DNA of 11,876 nt from Propionibacteriaceae bacterium (GTDB lineage Bacteria > Actinomycetota > Actinomycetes > Propionibacteriales > Propionibacteriaceae), in assembly GCA_003451975.1 (NCBI GenBank), contig DMIX01000314.1, positions 1 through 11,876 on the forward strand. Direction: 5' to 3'. A program made the position numbers and the translations under genes. Positions 5,613 to 11,876 of this stretch are shown piece after piece (within the stretch, counting starts at the first letter, position 1; every line of letters begins with the position of its first letter). Under the pieces are notes generated by a model. The model saw only the letters and a list, made by a program, of their open reading frames with translations, had not been told where the DNA came from and did not search any database.

Positions 5613-6329
5613 CTACCGGGATGGTCGGGCAAACGGAAATCGAAGCAGCAGTTGATGGGCAGTGATCAGCAGCGCCAGCCAGGCCATCCCCAGTAGCCAG
5701 GCGAAGACCACATCGGTCAGCCAGTGGTGTCCCAGATAGATCCGGCTCAAGCCCATCGCAACCGCCCACGCCACTGCCGCGATGATCGCCAATACCCGTA
5801 CCCACAGGCGCTTTGCCAGCCAGAACGTCAGGTAGGCCAGCATTCCGGCAATCACCGTACTGTTCAGGGTGTGGCCGGACGGAAACGAGAAGCTCGTCTC
5901 ATACGGTGGCACGGCATCGGTGACGGGCGGACGTGCGCGTCCCACGGCGGCTTTGCCCACCAGGGTGAAGGTCACCGACCCGACTGCGGCAATGATCATC
6001 AGCACCCAGATCGAGATCTCCCGGTAGCGCCAATACAGCAATCCGCACAGCAGCAGCGCCATCAAGACCATCGGCGCAGTGCGGCCCAGATTCGTGAAAG
6101 CAGTGATCGCGGCATTCAGCTCCGGAGTGCGATGGGCGATCATCCAGTTCAGCACCGGACGGTCCAGTCCGGCGATGCCCTCGGCCTCGGTGACGGCGTC
6201 ATAGACCCGATCCCCGGCCATCACCAGCAGCGAGAAGATCACCATGCCCACGGCACCGATCAGCGCCAGGCTGGTGTTGGGGCCGGGCCGCTTCGGTCGC
6301 GCCGGTGAAGGCCTAGCTGCTGCGTCCAT
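5613..6329 (-). CDS. PAP2-family membrane phosphatase
   Basis: The product has 238 residues. It is an integral membrane phosphatase of the phosphatidic acid phosphatase type 2 / undecaprenyl-pyrophosphatase superfamily, which dephosphorylates lipid phosphates at the outer membrane face. All three motifs are present: KX6RP at Lys126-Pro134, PSGH at 150-153 with His153, and SRX5HX3D at Ser195-Asp206 with His202 as the expected nucleophile partner. Six hydrophobic segments are visible, the first at about 20-38. An upstream segment with LDRPVLNWMIAHRTPELNA is typical of the family. The ATG at 6329 has only a weak AGGTAG ribosome site about 10 nt upstream. A much longer frame is open upstream but that part would run antisense over the OsmC gene. 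The lipid substrate is not determined. Confidence 0.88.
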   Translation of the reverse strand: MDAAARPSPARPKRPGPNTSLALIGAVGMVIFSLLVMAGDRVYDAVTEAEGIAGLDRPVLNWMIAHRTPELNAAITAFTNLGRTAPMVLMALLLCGLLYWRYREISIWVLMIIAAVGSVTFTLVGKAAVGRARPPVTDAVPPYETSFSFPSGHTLNSTVIAGMLAYLTFWLAKRLWVRVLAIIAAVAWAVAMGLSRIYLGHHWLTDVVFAWLLGMAWLALLITAHQLLLRFPFARPSR

Positions 6330-6440
6330 GGTGGTGAAGCTACCTAGATCGGGCAAAAACGTGGAATCGGGCTTGCCTCGGCGCGGTTGGGCACGGTGAG
6401 GTGGGCACGACCCTCGGAGACTACAGAAAGGCAGACCAAC
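6330..6440. other. Divergent intergenic region (PAP2 / OsmC genes)
   Basis: These 111 bp must hold the promoters for both divergent genes. I could not pick convincing -35/-10 pairs for either direction. The OsmC ribosome site (AAAGG at 6427-6431) lies at the right edge. Confidence 0.4.
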
Positions 6441-6866
6441 ATGACCGTTAGTTCCGCACAGACACACTGGGCCGGCTCCCTGATGGAGGGCCAAGGCGAG
6501 GTTGAGTTCCTCAGCTCCGCGCTCGGCAGCGTCGAGGTTGACTGGAAGTCCCGCGCCGGGCAAGAAGGCGGCCACACCACCACTCCCGAAGAACTGATCG
6601 CTGCCGCCCACTCGGCCTGCTACTCGATGGCGCTGTCCCACGCGCTGGCCGGCAACGGCACCCCGCCTGCCACCGTCGAGACCAAGGCCGATGTCACCTT
6701 CGTTCCTGGCACCGGTATCACCGGCATTCTGCTCACCGTGAAGGCCTCAGTACCCGGCCTGAGTGCTGAGGAGTTCGCCACCTTCGCCGAGACCGCCAAG
6801 ACCGGCTGCCCGGTATCGGCCGCGCTCACCGGCACCACGATCACCTTGGACGCCACCCTCGTCTGA
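6441..6866 (+). CDS. OsmC/Ohr-family peroxiredoxin
   Basis: The product has 141 residues, the usual length for the family. It is a cytoplasmic thiol peroxidase that reduces organic or other hydroperoxides, in many members with lipoyl-protein electron donors. The two reactive Cys residues are Cys60 in HSACYSMAL and Cys123 in KTGCPVSAAL. Arg38 and Glu50/Glu51 (in TTPEELIAAAHSAC) fit the conserved Arg and Glu that activate the Cys. The opening HWAGSLMEGQGEVE and the TPEEL signature place it with the osmotically induced OsmC branch rather than true Ohr, with moderate certainty. The ATG at 6441 follows AAAGG at 6427-6431. It is a single-gene unit with its own terminator downstream. Confidence 0.9.
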   Translation: MTVSSAQTHWAGSLMEGQGEVEFLSSALGSVEVDWKSRAGQEGGHTTTPEELIAAAHSACYSMALSHALAGNGTPPATVETKADVTFVPGTGITGILLTVKASVPGLSAEEFATFAETAKTGCPVSAALTGTTITLDATLV

Positions 6867-6878
6867 GCATCACTCGCG

Positions 6879-6917
6879 ACGGGCGGGACTCACCTCACTG
6901 GTGGGCCCGCCCGTTTG
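6879..6917 (+). terminator. Stem-loop terminator of the OsmC gene
   Basis: ACGGGCGGG at 6879-6887 pairs perfectly with CCCGCCCGT at 6906-6914, followed by TTG. It begins 12 nt after the OsmC stop codon. The T-tract is short, but the stem is strong and the position is right. Confidence 0.7.
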
Positions 6918-7144
6918 CTGTGTCTGGACGTCGGTATGGTCGGTGTCGCCGCGAAAGCTAGTGCGGGACGGGACGTGCCCGGTCGTTCTGCTGGTTGTGC
7001 GCGCCCTGGCGGCTGGGACCAGGGCCGTGTGACGACGGTGATTGACGCTGACCCGAACTCCGACCGAGCCAAGCCGCAATGCCCGGTGCTGGGCAGCAGG
7101 GCGCAAGCCTGAATAGGATGCGCCTGGTCAACGAAGGGACACTC
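6918..7144. other. Leader region of the MFS transporter gene
   Basis: No gene is seen. A 7-bp hairpin lies at 7003-7025 (GCCCTGG/CCAGGGC, 9-nt loop). A TAGGAT at 7114-7119 is a reasonable -10 box for the transporter, about 26 bp before its ATG, but no good -35 box lies at the right distance. A TTGACG at 7042-7047 has no -10 partner. No known riboswitch fold was recognised. Confidence 0.35.
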
Positions 7145-8473
7145 ATGGCCACCTCCGAGGTCGAAGGCACCACCCTCACCCGGGCGCAACGGCTCGACCG
7201 GCTGCCCTTCACCCGCAAGCACGCCCAACTGCTGGGCGGCTCGGGGCTCGGCTGGGCCTTGGACGCCATGGATGTTGGCCTGATCTCTTATGTGATGCTG
7301 GCGCTGAAGGTGCAATGGGGGCTGGATGCCACAACGTTGAGCTGGATCGGGTCGGTCGGCTTCGTGGGCATGGCGCTGGGTGCCACGCTGGGCGGACTGC
7401 TGGCCGACAAGGTCGGACGCCGTCAGGTCTTCGCCATCACCTTGCTGATCTACGGGCTGGCGACGGGGGCGTCCGCGCTGGTGGCCGGGGTCGGCGTGTT
7501 GATCGCGCTGCGATTCATCGTCGGACTCGGGCTCGGCGCGGAGCTGCCCGTGGCGTCCACGCTGGTCAGTGAGTTCGCCCCCAAACACATCCGTGGACGC
7601 ATCGTCGTTGCCCTCGAAGCCTTCTGGGCGGTGGGGTGGCTGGCCGCTGCGCTGATCGGCTACCTGCTCATTCCTGGTTCGGCCGACGGTTGGCGCTGGG
7701 CGCTGGCGATCGGCTTGGTGCCGGCTGTCTATGCCGCCGTGGTGCGCTGGGGGCTACCGGAATCGGTGCGCTTTCTGGAGCGCAAAGGCCGCTACTCCGA
7801 AGCCGAAGCCGCCGTGGTGGGCTTCGAGACGGCGGCCGGTGTCGAACCGGTACTCAGCCCTGATCTTTCGCCCGAGACGGTGACCGGCACGGTGTCGATC
7901 TGGTCGGCCGAACTGCGCAGACGCACCATCGCGCTGTGGGCGGTGTGGTTCCTGATCAACCTGTCGTATTACGGGGCGTTCATCTGGCTGCCCAGCCTGC
8001 TCAAGGATCGCTTCACCCTCACCGCGACGCTGACTTATACGCTGATCATCACGCTGGCGCAGTTGCCCGGGTACGCCGCATCGGCCTATCTGGTGGAGAA
8101 GTGGGGACGCCGTCCCACACTGGCAACCTTCCTGTTGGGCTCGGCGATTTCGGCGGTCTTCTTCGGCTTCGCTAGCAGTGAGGCTGCACTATTGGTGGCC
8201 GGCTGTGCGCTGAGCTTCTTCAACCTCGGAGCCTGGGGTGCGCTGTACGCCATTGGACCAGAGCTCTATCCGACCGGCATCCGCGGAACCGGAACCGGTG
8301 CGGCGGCCGCGTTCGGACGCATCGCCTCGATCATCGCTCCACTGCTGGTGCCGGTGATGCTGGCCGGCGGCGGCCTAGTGCTGGTCTTCGCCGTCTTCGG
8401 GGCTGCCTTCCTGCTCGCCGCTGGCGCCGCGCTGTTGCTCCCCGAGCAGCGCAACAAGGCGCTCGCCGACTAG
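7145..8473 (+). CDS. MFS transporter, NiaP-like (possible niacin or aromatic acid uptake)
   Basis: The product has 442 residues with 12 hydrophobic segments and is a major facilitator superfamily carrier. The opening GSGLGWALDAMDVGLISYV puts two Asp (40 and 43) in the first transmembrane helix, as in the acid:proton symporter and NiaP branches. The loop after helix 2 carries motif A, GGLLADKVGRRQ (83-94), and the second half repeats it as VEKWGRRP. RFIVGLGLGAELPVA (123-137) is the helix-4 signature, and PELYPTGIRGTGTGAAAAFG near the end is typical of NiaP/sugar-porter-like members. ATG at 7145 follows GAAGGGA at 7133-7139. A longer frame from 7079 lacks a ribosome site. The family is certain; nicotinate as substrate is only suggested by overall resemblance. 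Confidence 0.85.
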   Translation: MATSEVEGTTLTRAQRLDRLPFTRKHAQLLGGSGLGWALDAMDVGLISYVMLALKVQWGLDATTLSWIGSVGFVGMALGATLGGLLADKVGRRQVFAITLLIYGLATGASALVAGVGVLIALRFIVGLGLGAELPVASTLVSEFAPKHIRGRIVVALEAFWAVGWLAAALIGYLLIPGSADGWRWALAIGLVPAVYAAVVRWGLPESVRFLERKGRYSEAEAAVVGFETAAGVEPVLSPDLSPETVTGTVSIWSAELRRRTIALWAVWFLINLSYYGAFIWLPSLLKDRFTLTATLTYTLIITLAQLPGYAASAYLVEKWGRRPTLATFLLGSAISAVFFGFASSEAALLVAGCALSFFNLGAWGALYAIGPELYPTGIRGTGTGAAAAFGRIASIIAPLLVPVMLAGGGLVLVFAVFGAAFLLAAGAALLLPEQRNKALAD

Positions 8474-8490
8474 CTCGCGCAGCCACTTTT

Positions 8491-8968
8491 CTCCGGCTGG
8501 TTGGGGAGGCTGCGCAGGTGCTCGTCCCCTAGCCCACTTGCCTTTGTCGGGCTGGTTGGGGAGGTCGCGCAGGTGCTGGCCCGGTAGCCTCCTTACCCTT
8601 TTGCCGGCTGGTTGAGGAGGCCCGTAGGGCCGTCTCGAAACCTCGTGAGTCGACGTGTGGTGTTGCTTCGGGGGTTTCGAGACGCTCTCTGTGTTCGCTC
8701 CTCAACCAGCCGGACGGGTTGGGCTGGTTTGTGGGGCGGTGTCTGCCGGTGGGCCTTCGGTGTGTTTGCTTGTCTCCGGCTGGTTGGGGAGGTCGCGCAG
8801 GTGCTGGCCCGGTAGCCTCCTTACCCTTTTTCCGGCTGGTTGAGGAGGCCCGCAGGGCCGTCTCGAAACCTCGCAAGCCGACCTATGACCGTGCTACGAG
8901 GCATTCGAGCTTCTCGCTTGGTCGGTCCTTCAATCAGCCGGAGTGGGGGATTGACTGGTTTGTGGGCG
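8491..8968. repeat. Gene-free tract of tandem repeats and long palindromes (REP-like)
   Basis: The spacer 8474-8972 between two convergent genes holds no gene. GGCTGGTTGRGGAGG-type starts occur at 8494, 8550, 8606, 8778 and 8834, i.e. at 56-bp steps within two groups. The block 8550-8645 recurs at 8778-8873 with 94 of 96 bases identical, a 228-bp period. In the first period the block becomes the left arm of a ~110-bp imperfect palindrome (8604-8713). In the second period the right arm (to 8941) is decayed. A GGCTGGTTTGTGGGG-like tail follows each period (8721-8737, 8954-8968). Similar sequences recur between genes in actinobacterial genomes. Confidence 0.85.
8604..8713. repeat. Imperfect palindrome, well-kept copy
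   Basis: CCGGCTGGTTGAGGAG at 8604-8619 is the exact reverse complement of 8698-8713, and CGTCTCGAAACC at 8631-8642 is that of 8673-8684. A small GGCCC/GGGCC hairpin sits at 8619-8631. As RNA it would form a long stem past the MFS stop codon, so it may act in termination or mRNA stability. Confidence 0.85.
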
Positions 8969-8972
8969 TTAC

Positions 8973-9728
8973 CTAGTGTGCGCTCTCCAGCCAGGCCCGT
9001 AGGAGCTCCAGGTCCACCACGCCAGAGCCTGGCTGATCCAGGCGGCGATATGGTGCGTCCGGCTCGCCCAGATCACTGAGGACGGCTAGGGCGCCGGTGA
9101 AGTCATCGTCGGCGGTGTAGTCATTCACCGTGATGACGGTCGGGATTCCGGCGCTTAGTGCCGAGCGCAGACCGATGCCTGAATCCTCGATGGCCACGCA
9201 TTCAGCTGCATGCGCGCCGAGCTGCGCCAGCGCCCACAGGTAGGCGTCGGGGGCAGGTTTCTTGGCCGGCACTATGTCGCCAGCGGCGATGACGGCGAAC
9301 CAGTCTGTTGAGCCAGCGCCGAGTTGATGCTCGAGCAGTTCGGTGACATTTCCCGGGCTGGTGGTGGTGACCACGCCGAGCGCTACGCCCTGCTCGTGCG
9401 CTTCGCGGATCAGCCGCGCGACCCCGGGACGCAGCGCAACCGCGTCTGAGGCGAGCCATTGCTGAAAGAGCCGGGTCTTGGTTGCGTAGATCTCGCCGAT
9501 CAGTTCGTCGACATCAAGCCGGTCTGCTTCGGGTGCGCCGGAGCGTCGAATGAAATGGCGTAGCCGCTCCTTGCCGCCTGCGACCGGAAGTAGCGTGCCG
9601 TAGTAATCGGCGTCCCAGTGCCAATCCAGGCCGAACTCGGCGAAGGCCGCGTTGTAGGCGTTGCGATGGCCGTCGCGCTCGGTTTCGGCCAGGGTACCGT
9701 CCACGTCGAACAGCAGCGCGGTGAGCAT
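8973..9728 (-). CDS. HAD-superfamily hydrolase, CbbY-like
   Basis: The product has 251 residues. It is a cytoplasmic phosphatase or phosphoglucomutase-type enzyme of HAD subfamily IA. Motif I is DVDGTLAET with nucleophile Asp8 and acid/base Asp10. Motif II Thr lies in VVTTTSPGN (119-127). Motif III Lys is in AKKPAPDAY (155-163). Motif IV is AIEDSGIGL (179-187) with Glu181/Asp182 binding magnesium. The alpha-helical cap lies at about residues 15-90. The KPAPDAYLWAL and EDSGIGLRSA blocks are those of CbbY/CbbZ proteins, which act on sugar phosphates. AAGGAGAA at 9739-9732 lies just upstream of ATG 9728. The exact substrate is unknown. The gene is convergent with the MFS gene and divergent from the HNH gene. 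Confidence 0.9.
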   Translation of the reverse strand: MLTALLFDVDGTLAETERDGHRNAYNAAFAEFGLDWHWDADYYGTLLPVAGGKERLRHFIRRSGAPEADRLDVDELIGEIYATKTRLFQQWLASDAVALRPGVARLIREAHEQGVALGVVTTTSPGNVTELLEHQLGAGSTDWFAVIAAGDIVPAKKPAPDAYLWALAQLGAHAAECVAIEDSGIGLRSALSAGIPTVITVNDYTADDDFTGALAVLSDLGEPDAPYRRLDQPGSGVVDLELLRAWLESAH

Positions 9729-9892
9729 GGGTTCTCCTTGATGGTGTGGCCAGCTAGTTCAGCAGAGGTTCGGACGGGACGCCACCTCGGCTTGCGTGAC
9801 GGAATGGTCTCGAATCGGGGAGGTGGAGAAGTTGTCCACATCTTTTCGAACACCTGTTCTGTTTTGTCGGTGGCGACTGTCAGACTTGTCAT
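9729..9892. other. Divergent intergenic region (HAD / HNH genes)
   Basis: These 164 bp contain the HAD ribosome site at the left edge, a 7-bp inverted repeat (CCACCTC at 9782-9788, GAGGTGG at 9820-9826) and the LexA-box-like site at 9846-9861. No Shine-Dalgarno sequence precedes the HNH start at 9893. Confidence 0.5.
9846..9861. promoter_or_regulatory. LexA (SOS) box-like operator upstream of the HNH gene
   Basis: TCGAAC-ACCT-GTTCTG matches 10 of 12 defined positions of the mycobacterial/actinobacterial SOS box TCGAAC-N4-GTTCGA. It ends 31 bp before the ATG of the DUF222/HNH gene. SOS boxes in front of 13E12-type genes are known from Mycobacterium tuberculosis, which supports the reading. 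The HAD gene on the other side could also be affected. Confidence 0.65.
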
Positions 9893-11266
9893 ATGGAGCA
9901 CAGCAACGGATTGATCCCGGCCGGGGAAGCCCTGGCCCGGATCGAGGCTGCCTTGGACAGCCTTGATCCGCATCGATCCGACGCCCCACCTGAAGACCGA
10001 TTGCGGTGGGTGAGTACTGCGCGGCGTTTGCGCGGACGCCTGGATGCGCTCACCGGCTTGCTGACCGCCGAGGCCGAGAAGGCTCAGGCGGCGGAGAGGG
10101 CCACCGGTACGCCGATGGCGACCTGGCTGGGTACTACTGAGGTGATTTCGCGGAAGGAAGCTACCCGCGACTTGTTTGTTGCCCGCAATCTGGGGCAGCG
10201 CCGCCAGGTGGGGGAGGCTGCGTCGACCGGACGCATCAGTAGCGGGCAGGCGCAGGCCATCGGCAGGGTGCTGGATGGCATCGGGCCGCAACTGGATGCG
10301 ACGCAGAAGGTGGAGGCGGAAAAGCTCATGGTCGGAATGGCGGCCACCATGGATTCCGGACAACTCGGCAAAGCCGCGCCACACGTGTTGCGCCGGGTCG
10401 TCCCCGCTGACGCTGAGGAGTTGTTGGAGGTTCGGCTGCAGCGGCAGGCTGAGGCGGCGCATCGATCGCGCAGCCTGCGATTCTTCACCGACGAGGGCTC
10501 GCTGCGCTTTGAGGGATCGTTGCCGCTGGTGGAGGGGGAGCGCTTCGTGGCGGCGATCAACGCTCATCGGGAGAAGCTTCGGCGTACCGCCATTGAGCGG
10601 CGCGATCCGTTGGGTGATGCGCCTACGCCGGATCAGCGGCGCGCTGATGCGCTGATCGCGTTGCTTGACTCGGTGGGAAAGTCTGCCCCCGTCGCAGGTG
10701 TGGGTACGCCACGAGTGCTGGTGACCTTGTCTTACGACAAACTGCAGGCCAAAGCGGCCGGGGCCGGGATTATCGCCGACGGTGAATCGCTGAGCGCGGG
10801 GGAGTTGCGGCGGCTGTGTTGCGATGCCGCCCTGATTCCGGCAGTACTCGGTACTGAGTCGGAGGTTCTGGACGTTGGACGGCAGTATCGGCTGGTCACT
10901 CGTCCCCTTCGTGACGCCCTGGTGCTGCGCGACGGCGGCTGTGCCTTTCCTGGGTGTGATGTTCGGCCGGATTCGTGCGAGGCGCATCACATCACGCCGT
11001 GGTGGGACGAGGGTCGTACCGAGATTTCCAATCTCGTACTGCTCTGCCATCACCACCATGGCTATTTGGAGCCTGCCAAACACGGCATTCGCGATCAGTG
11101 GCGGGTTCGCATCGATGCGACCACCGGATTGCCGGAGTTCACTCCTCCGGCGCGGTTCCAGCGATTTGCCGCGGTGCGGTCTCGGAAGGGGCCACCCGAT
11201 GGCGACGTGGTGCCGAGTCGTCAAGAGCGCGACTGCGAATCGCCACCGCTGATCGCGACGGGTTGA
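9893..11266 (+). CDS. DUF222 / HNH endonuclease domain protein (13E12-type)
   Basis: The product has 457 residues. The DUF222 region spans about residues 15-330, all-helical and rich in Arg and Ala. The HNH nuclease domain lies at about 340-400: LRDGGCAFPGC with Cys350 and Cys355, EAHHITPWW with His365/His366, Asn380 in EISNLVLLC, and Cys385 followed by HHHH (386-389). This is the typical ββα-metal arrangement of paralogous actinobacterial proteins whose biological role is not settled; they behave like mobile or repetitive genes. No transposon ends or intein motifs are seen here. The ATG at 9893 lacks a ribosome site, so a leaderless or internal start is possible. The next in-frame start codon is well inside the protein. 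A LexA-box-like site lies upstream. Confidence 0.9.
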   Translation: MEHSNGLIPAGEALARIEAALDSLDPHRSDAPPEDRLRWVSTARRLRGRLDALTGLLTAEAEKAQAAERATGTPMATWLGTTEVISRKEATRDLFVARNLGQRRQVGEAASTGRISSGQAQAIGRVLDGIGPQLDATQKVEAEKLMVGMAATMDSGQLGKAAPHVLRRVVPADAEELLEVRLQRQAEAAHRSRSLRFFTDEGSLRFEGSLPLVEGERFVAAINAHREKLRRTAIERRDPLGDAPTPDQRRADALIALLDSVGKSAPVAGVGTPRVLVTLSYDKLQAKAAGAGIIADGESLSAGELRRLCCDAALIPAVLGTESEVLDVGRQYRLVTRPLRDALVLRDGGCAFPGCDVRPDSCEAHHITPWWDEGRTEISNLVLLCHHHHGYLEPAKHGIRDQWRVRIDATTGLPEFTPPARFQRFAAVRSRKGPPDGDVVPSRQERDCESPPLIATG

Positions 11267-11297
11267 GACGCGAGTCGGCAGCGACGGGTGCCCCTAA

Positions 11298-11414
11298 GTC
11301 GGCGAGGCTGTCCTCATGCCGGTGGAGTGGTATCTGCGTCAGCGAGGCTGTGCGGCGCCGGTGGCTGTCCTCACGTTGGCGAGGGTGCCCTCACGTCGGC
11401 GAGGCTTCCCCTAA
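11298..11414. repeat. Six degenerate ~20-bp tandem repeats
   Basis: Units start at 11298, 11318, 11338, 11357, 11375 and 11395, with lengths of 18-20 bp. The approximate consensus is GTCGGCGAGGCTGTCCTCAC. Units 1, 5 and 6 are closest to it; unit 2 is the most diverged. The array fills the gap between two convergent genes and its last bases overlap the stop codon of the glycogen phosphorylase gene. Spacers are absent, so this is not a CRISPR. Confidence 0.7.
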
Positions 11415-11876
11415 ACCACAGCCTCAGCGCGCCAAATTCGCGTGAGGTAGTCGCGCATCGAGCGGTCGGAGGAGAAGAAACCGGTGCGGGCCACATTCAG
11501 AATCGCCGACTTGGTCCAGGCTTCGGTGTTGGCGTAGGCGGCCTCCACCTGGGCTTGGGCGTCGATGTAGGACTGGAAATCCGCCAAAGCCATGAAGCGG
11601 TCGTCGTAGAGCAGGTTCGACACCACCGGCTCGAAGGTTCCGCGATCACCGTCGGAGAATGCCCCCGAAGAGATCAGATCCAGCGCCCGCTTCAACAGCG
11701 GCGTGCTCTCGTAGAACTCAGTCGGGTGGTAGCCACTGTTGCGAAGCGCGGTCACCTCCGGTTCGGTCATCCCGAAACCGAAGAAGTGGGCATCGCCGAC
11801 CAGTTGGCGAATCTCCACATTCGCACCGTCATCGGTACCGATGGTCAGCGCGCCGTTGAGGGCGAACTTCATGTTG
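11411..11876 (-). CDS. glgP: Glycogen (alpha-glucan) phosphorylase, C-terminal part
   Basis: This gene runs off the right edge; about 154 C-terminal residues are present. GT35 phosphorylases release glucose-1-phosphate from alpha-1,4-glucans using pyridoxal phosphate. The fragment begins at the family signature N-M-K-F-A-L-N-G-A-L-T-I-G-T-D-D-G-A-N-V (codons from 11875 down). The Lys at 11869-11867 is the expected pyridoxal-phosphate attachment site. The segments GDAHFFGFGMTEPEV, LLYDDRFMALADFQSYIDAQ and SAILNVARTGFFSSDRSMRDY match the C-terminal domain. The last is the near-invariant end of the family. Family members have about 800 residues, so most of the gene lies outside the window. The stop codon at 11411-11413 overlaps the tandem repeats. 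Confidence 0.95.
   Translation of the reverse strand, partial: NMKFALNGALTIGTDDGANVEIRQLVGDAHFFGFGMTEPEVTALRNSGYHPTEFYESTPLLKRALDLISSGAFSDGDRGTFEPVVSNLLYDDRFMALADFQSYIDAQAQVEAAYANTEAWTKSAILNVARTGFFSSDRSMRDYLTRIWRAEAVV

Noticed and set aside
6330..6641. N-terminal extension of the PAP2 gene
   Set aside because: The frame stays open upstream of 6329 but lies antisense over the OsmC gene and adds about 104 residues with no counterpart in the family.
7042..7047. TTGACG as a -35 box for the MFS gene
   Set aside because: No acceptable -10 sequence lies 16-18 bp downstream.
8529..8876. Minus-strand frame with an internally repeated protein sequence
   Set aside because: The repetition simply reflects the DNA repeats of the intergenic tract; it has no ribosome site or domain.
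8491..8968. CRISPR-like array
   Set aside because: Repeat starts are irregular, the arms form long palindromes, and there are no unique spacers of constant length or cas genes.
9500..11224. A 574-codon open frame on the minus strand
   Set aside because: It lies antisense to the well-supported DUF222/HNH gene and the start of the HAD gene, has no recognisable domain, and is a shadow caused by GC-rich codon bias.

Overview
The window looks like chromosomal DNA of a high-GC actinobacterium, probably of the Propionibacteriales type. This rests on the GC-rich coding bias, a DUF222/HNH (13E12-type) endonuclease gene preceded by an actinobacterial LexA box, an IS481 transposase of a common actinobacterial lineage, and intergenic palindromic repeats of the CCGGCTGGTTGAGGAG type. 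No species call is possible from the sequence alone.

Layout: (1) 226-2015, a two-gene ABC-2 export operon (ATPase and permease, overlapping stop/start). (2) 2188-4013, a translationally coupled pair: a secreted C39-like papain-fold cysteine peptidase and a lipoprotein with a repetitive, propeller-like beta-rich sequence. (3) 4185-5585, a mobile-element-modified tRNA locus. A tRNA-Ala(GGC) gene on the minus strand has its 3' end repeated as a 31/33-bp direct repeat 1307 bp away. Between the repeats lies an IS481-family element that keeps both ends, the N-terminal third and the C-terminal tail of its transposase. Its catalytic middle has been replaced by an intact, oppositely oriented gene for a cold-shock-domain/DUF1294 membrane protein. 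(4) 5613-6866, a divergent pair: a PAP2 phosphatase (minus) and an OsmC-type peroxiredoxin (plus), the latter with a strong terminator. (5) 7145-8473, an MFS transporter resembling the NiaP branch. (6) 8491-8968, a gene-free tract of repeats and long imperfect palindromes between two convergent genes. (7) 8973-9728, a CbbY-like HAD hydrolase (minus). (8) 9846-11266, a LexA-box-like site and a DUF222/HNH endonuclease gene. (9) 11298-11414, six degenerate ~20-bp tandem repeats. (10) 11411 to the window edge, the C-terminal part of glycogen phosphorylase (minus).

Most genes are ordinary housekeeping or transport genes with no evident shared pathway. The part most worth attention is 4185-5585, where an IS-derived shell carries a passenger gene at a tRNA-Ala 3' end. 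The secreted peptidase/lipoprotein pair next to it may be another accessory insertion, but no integrase gene is visible in the window.
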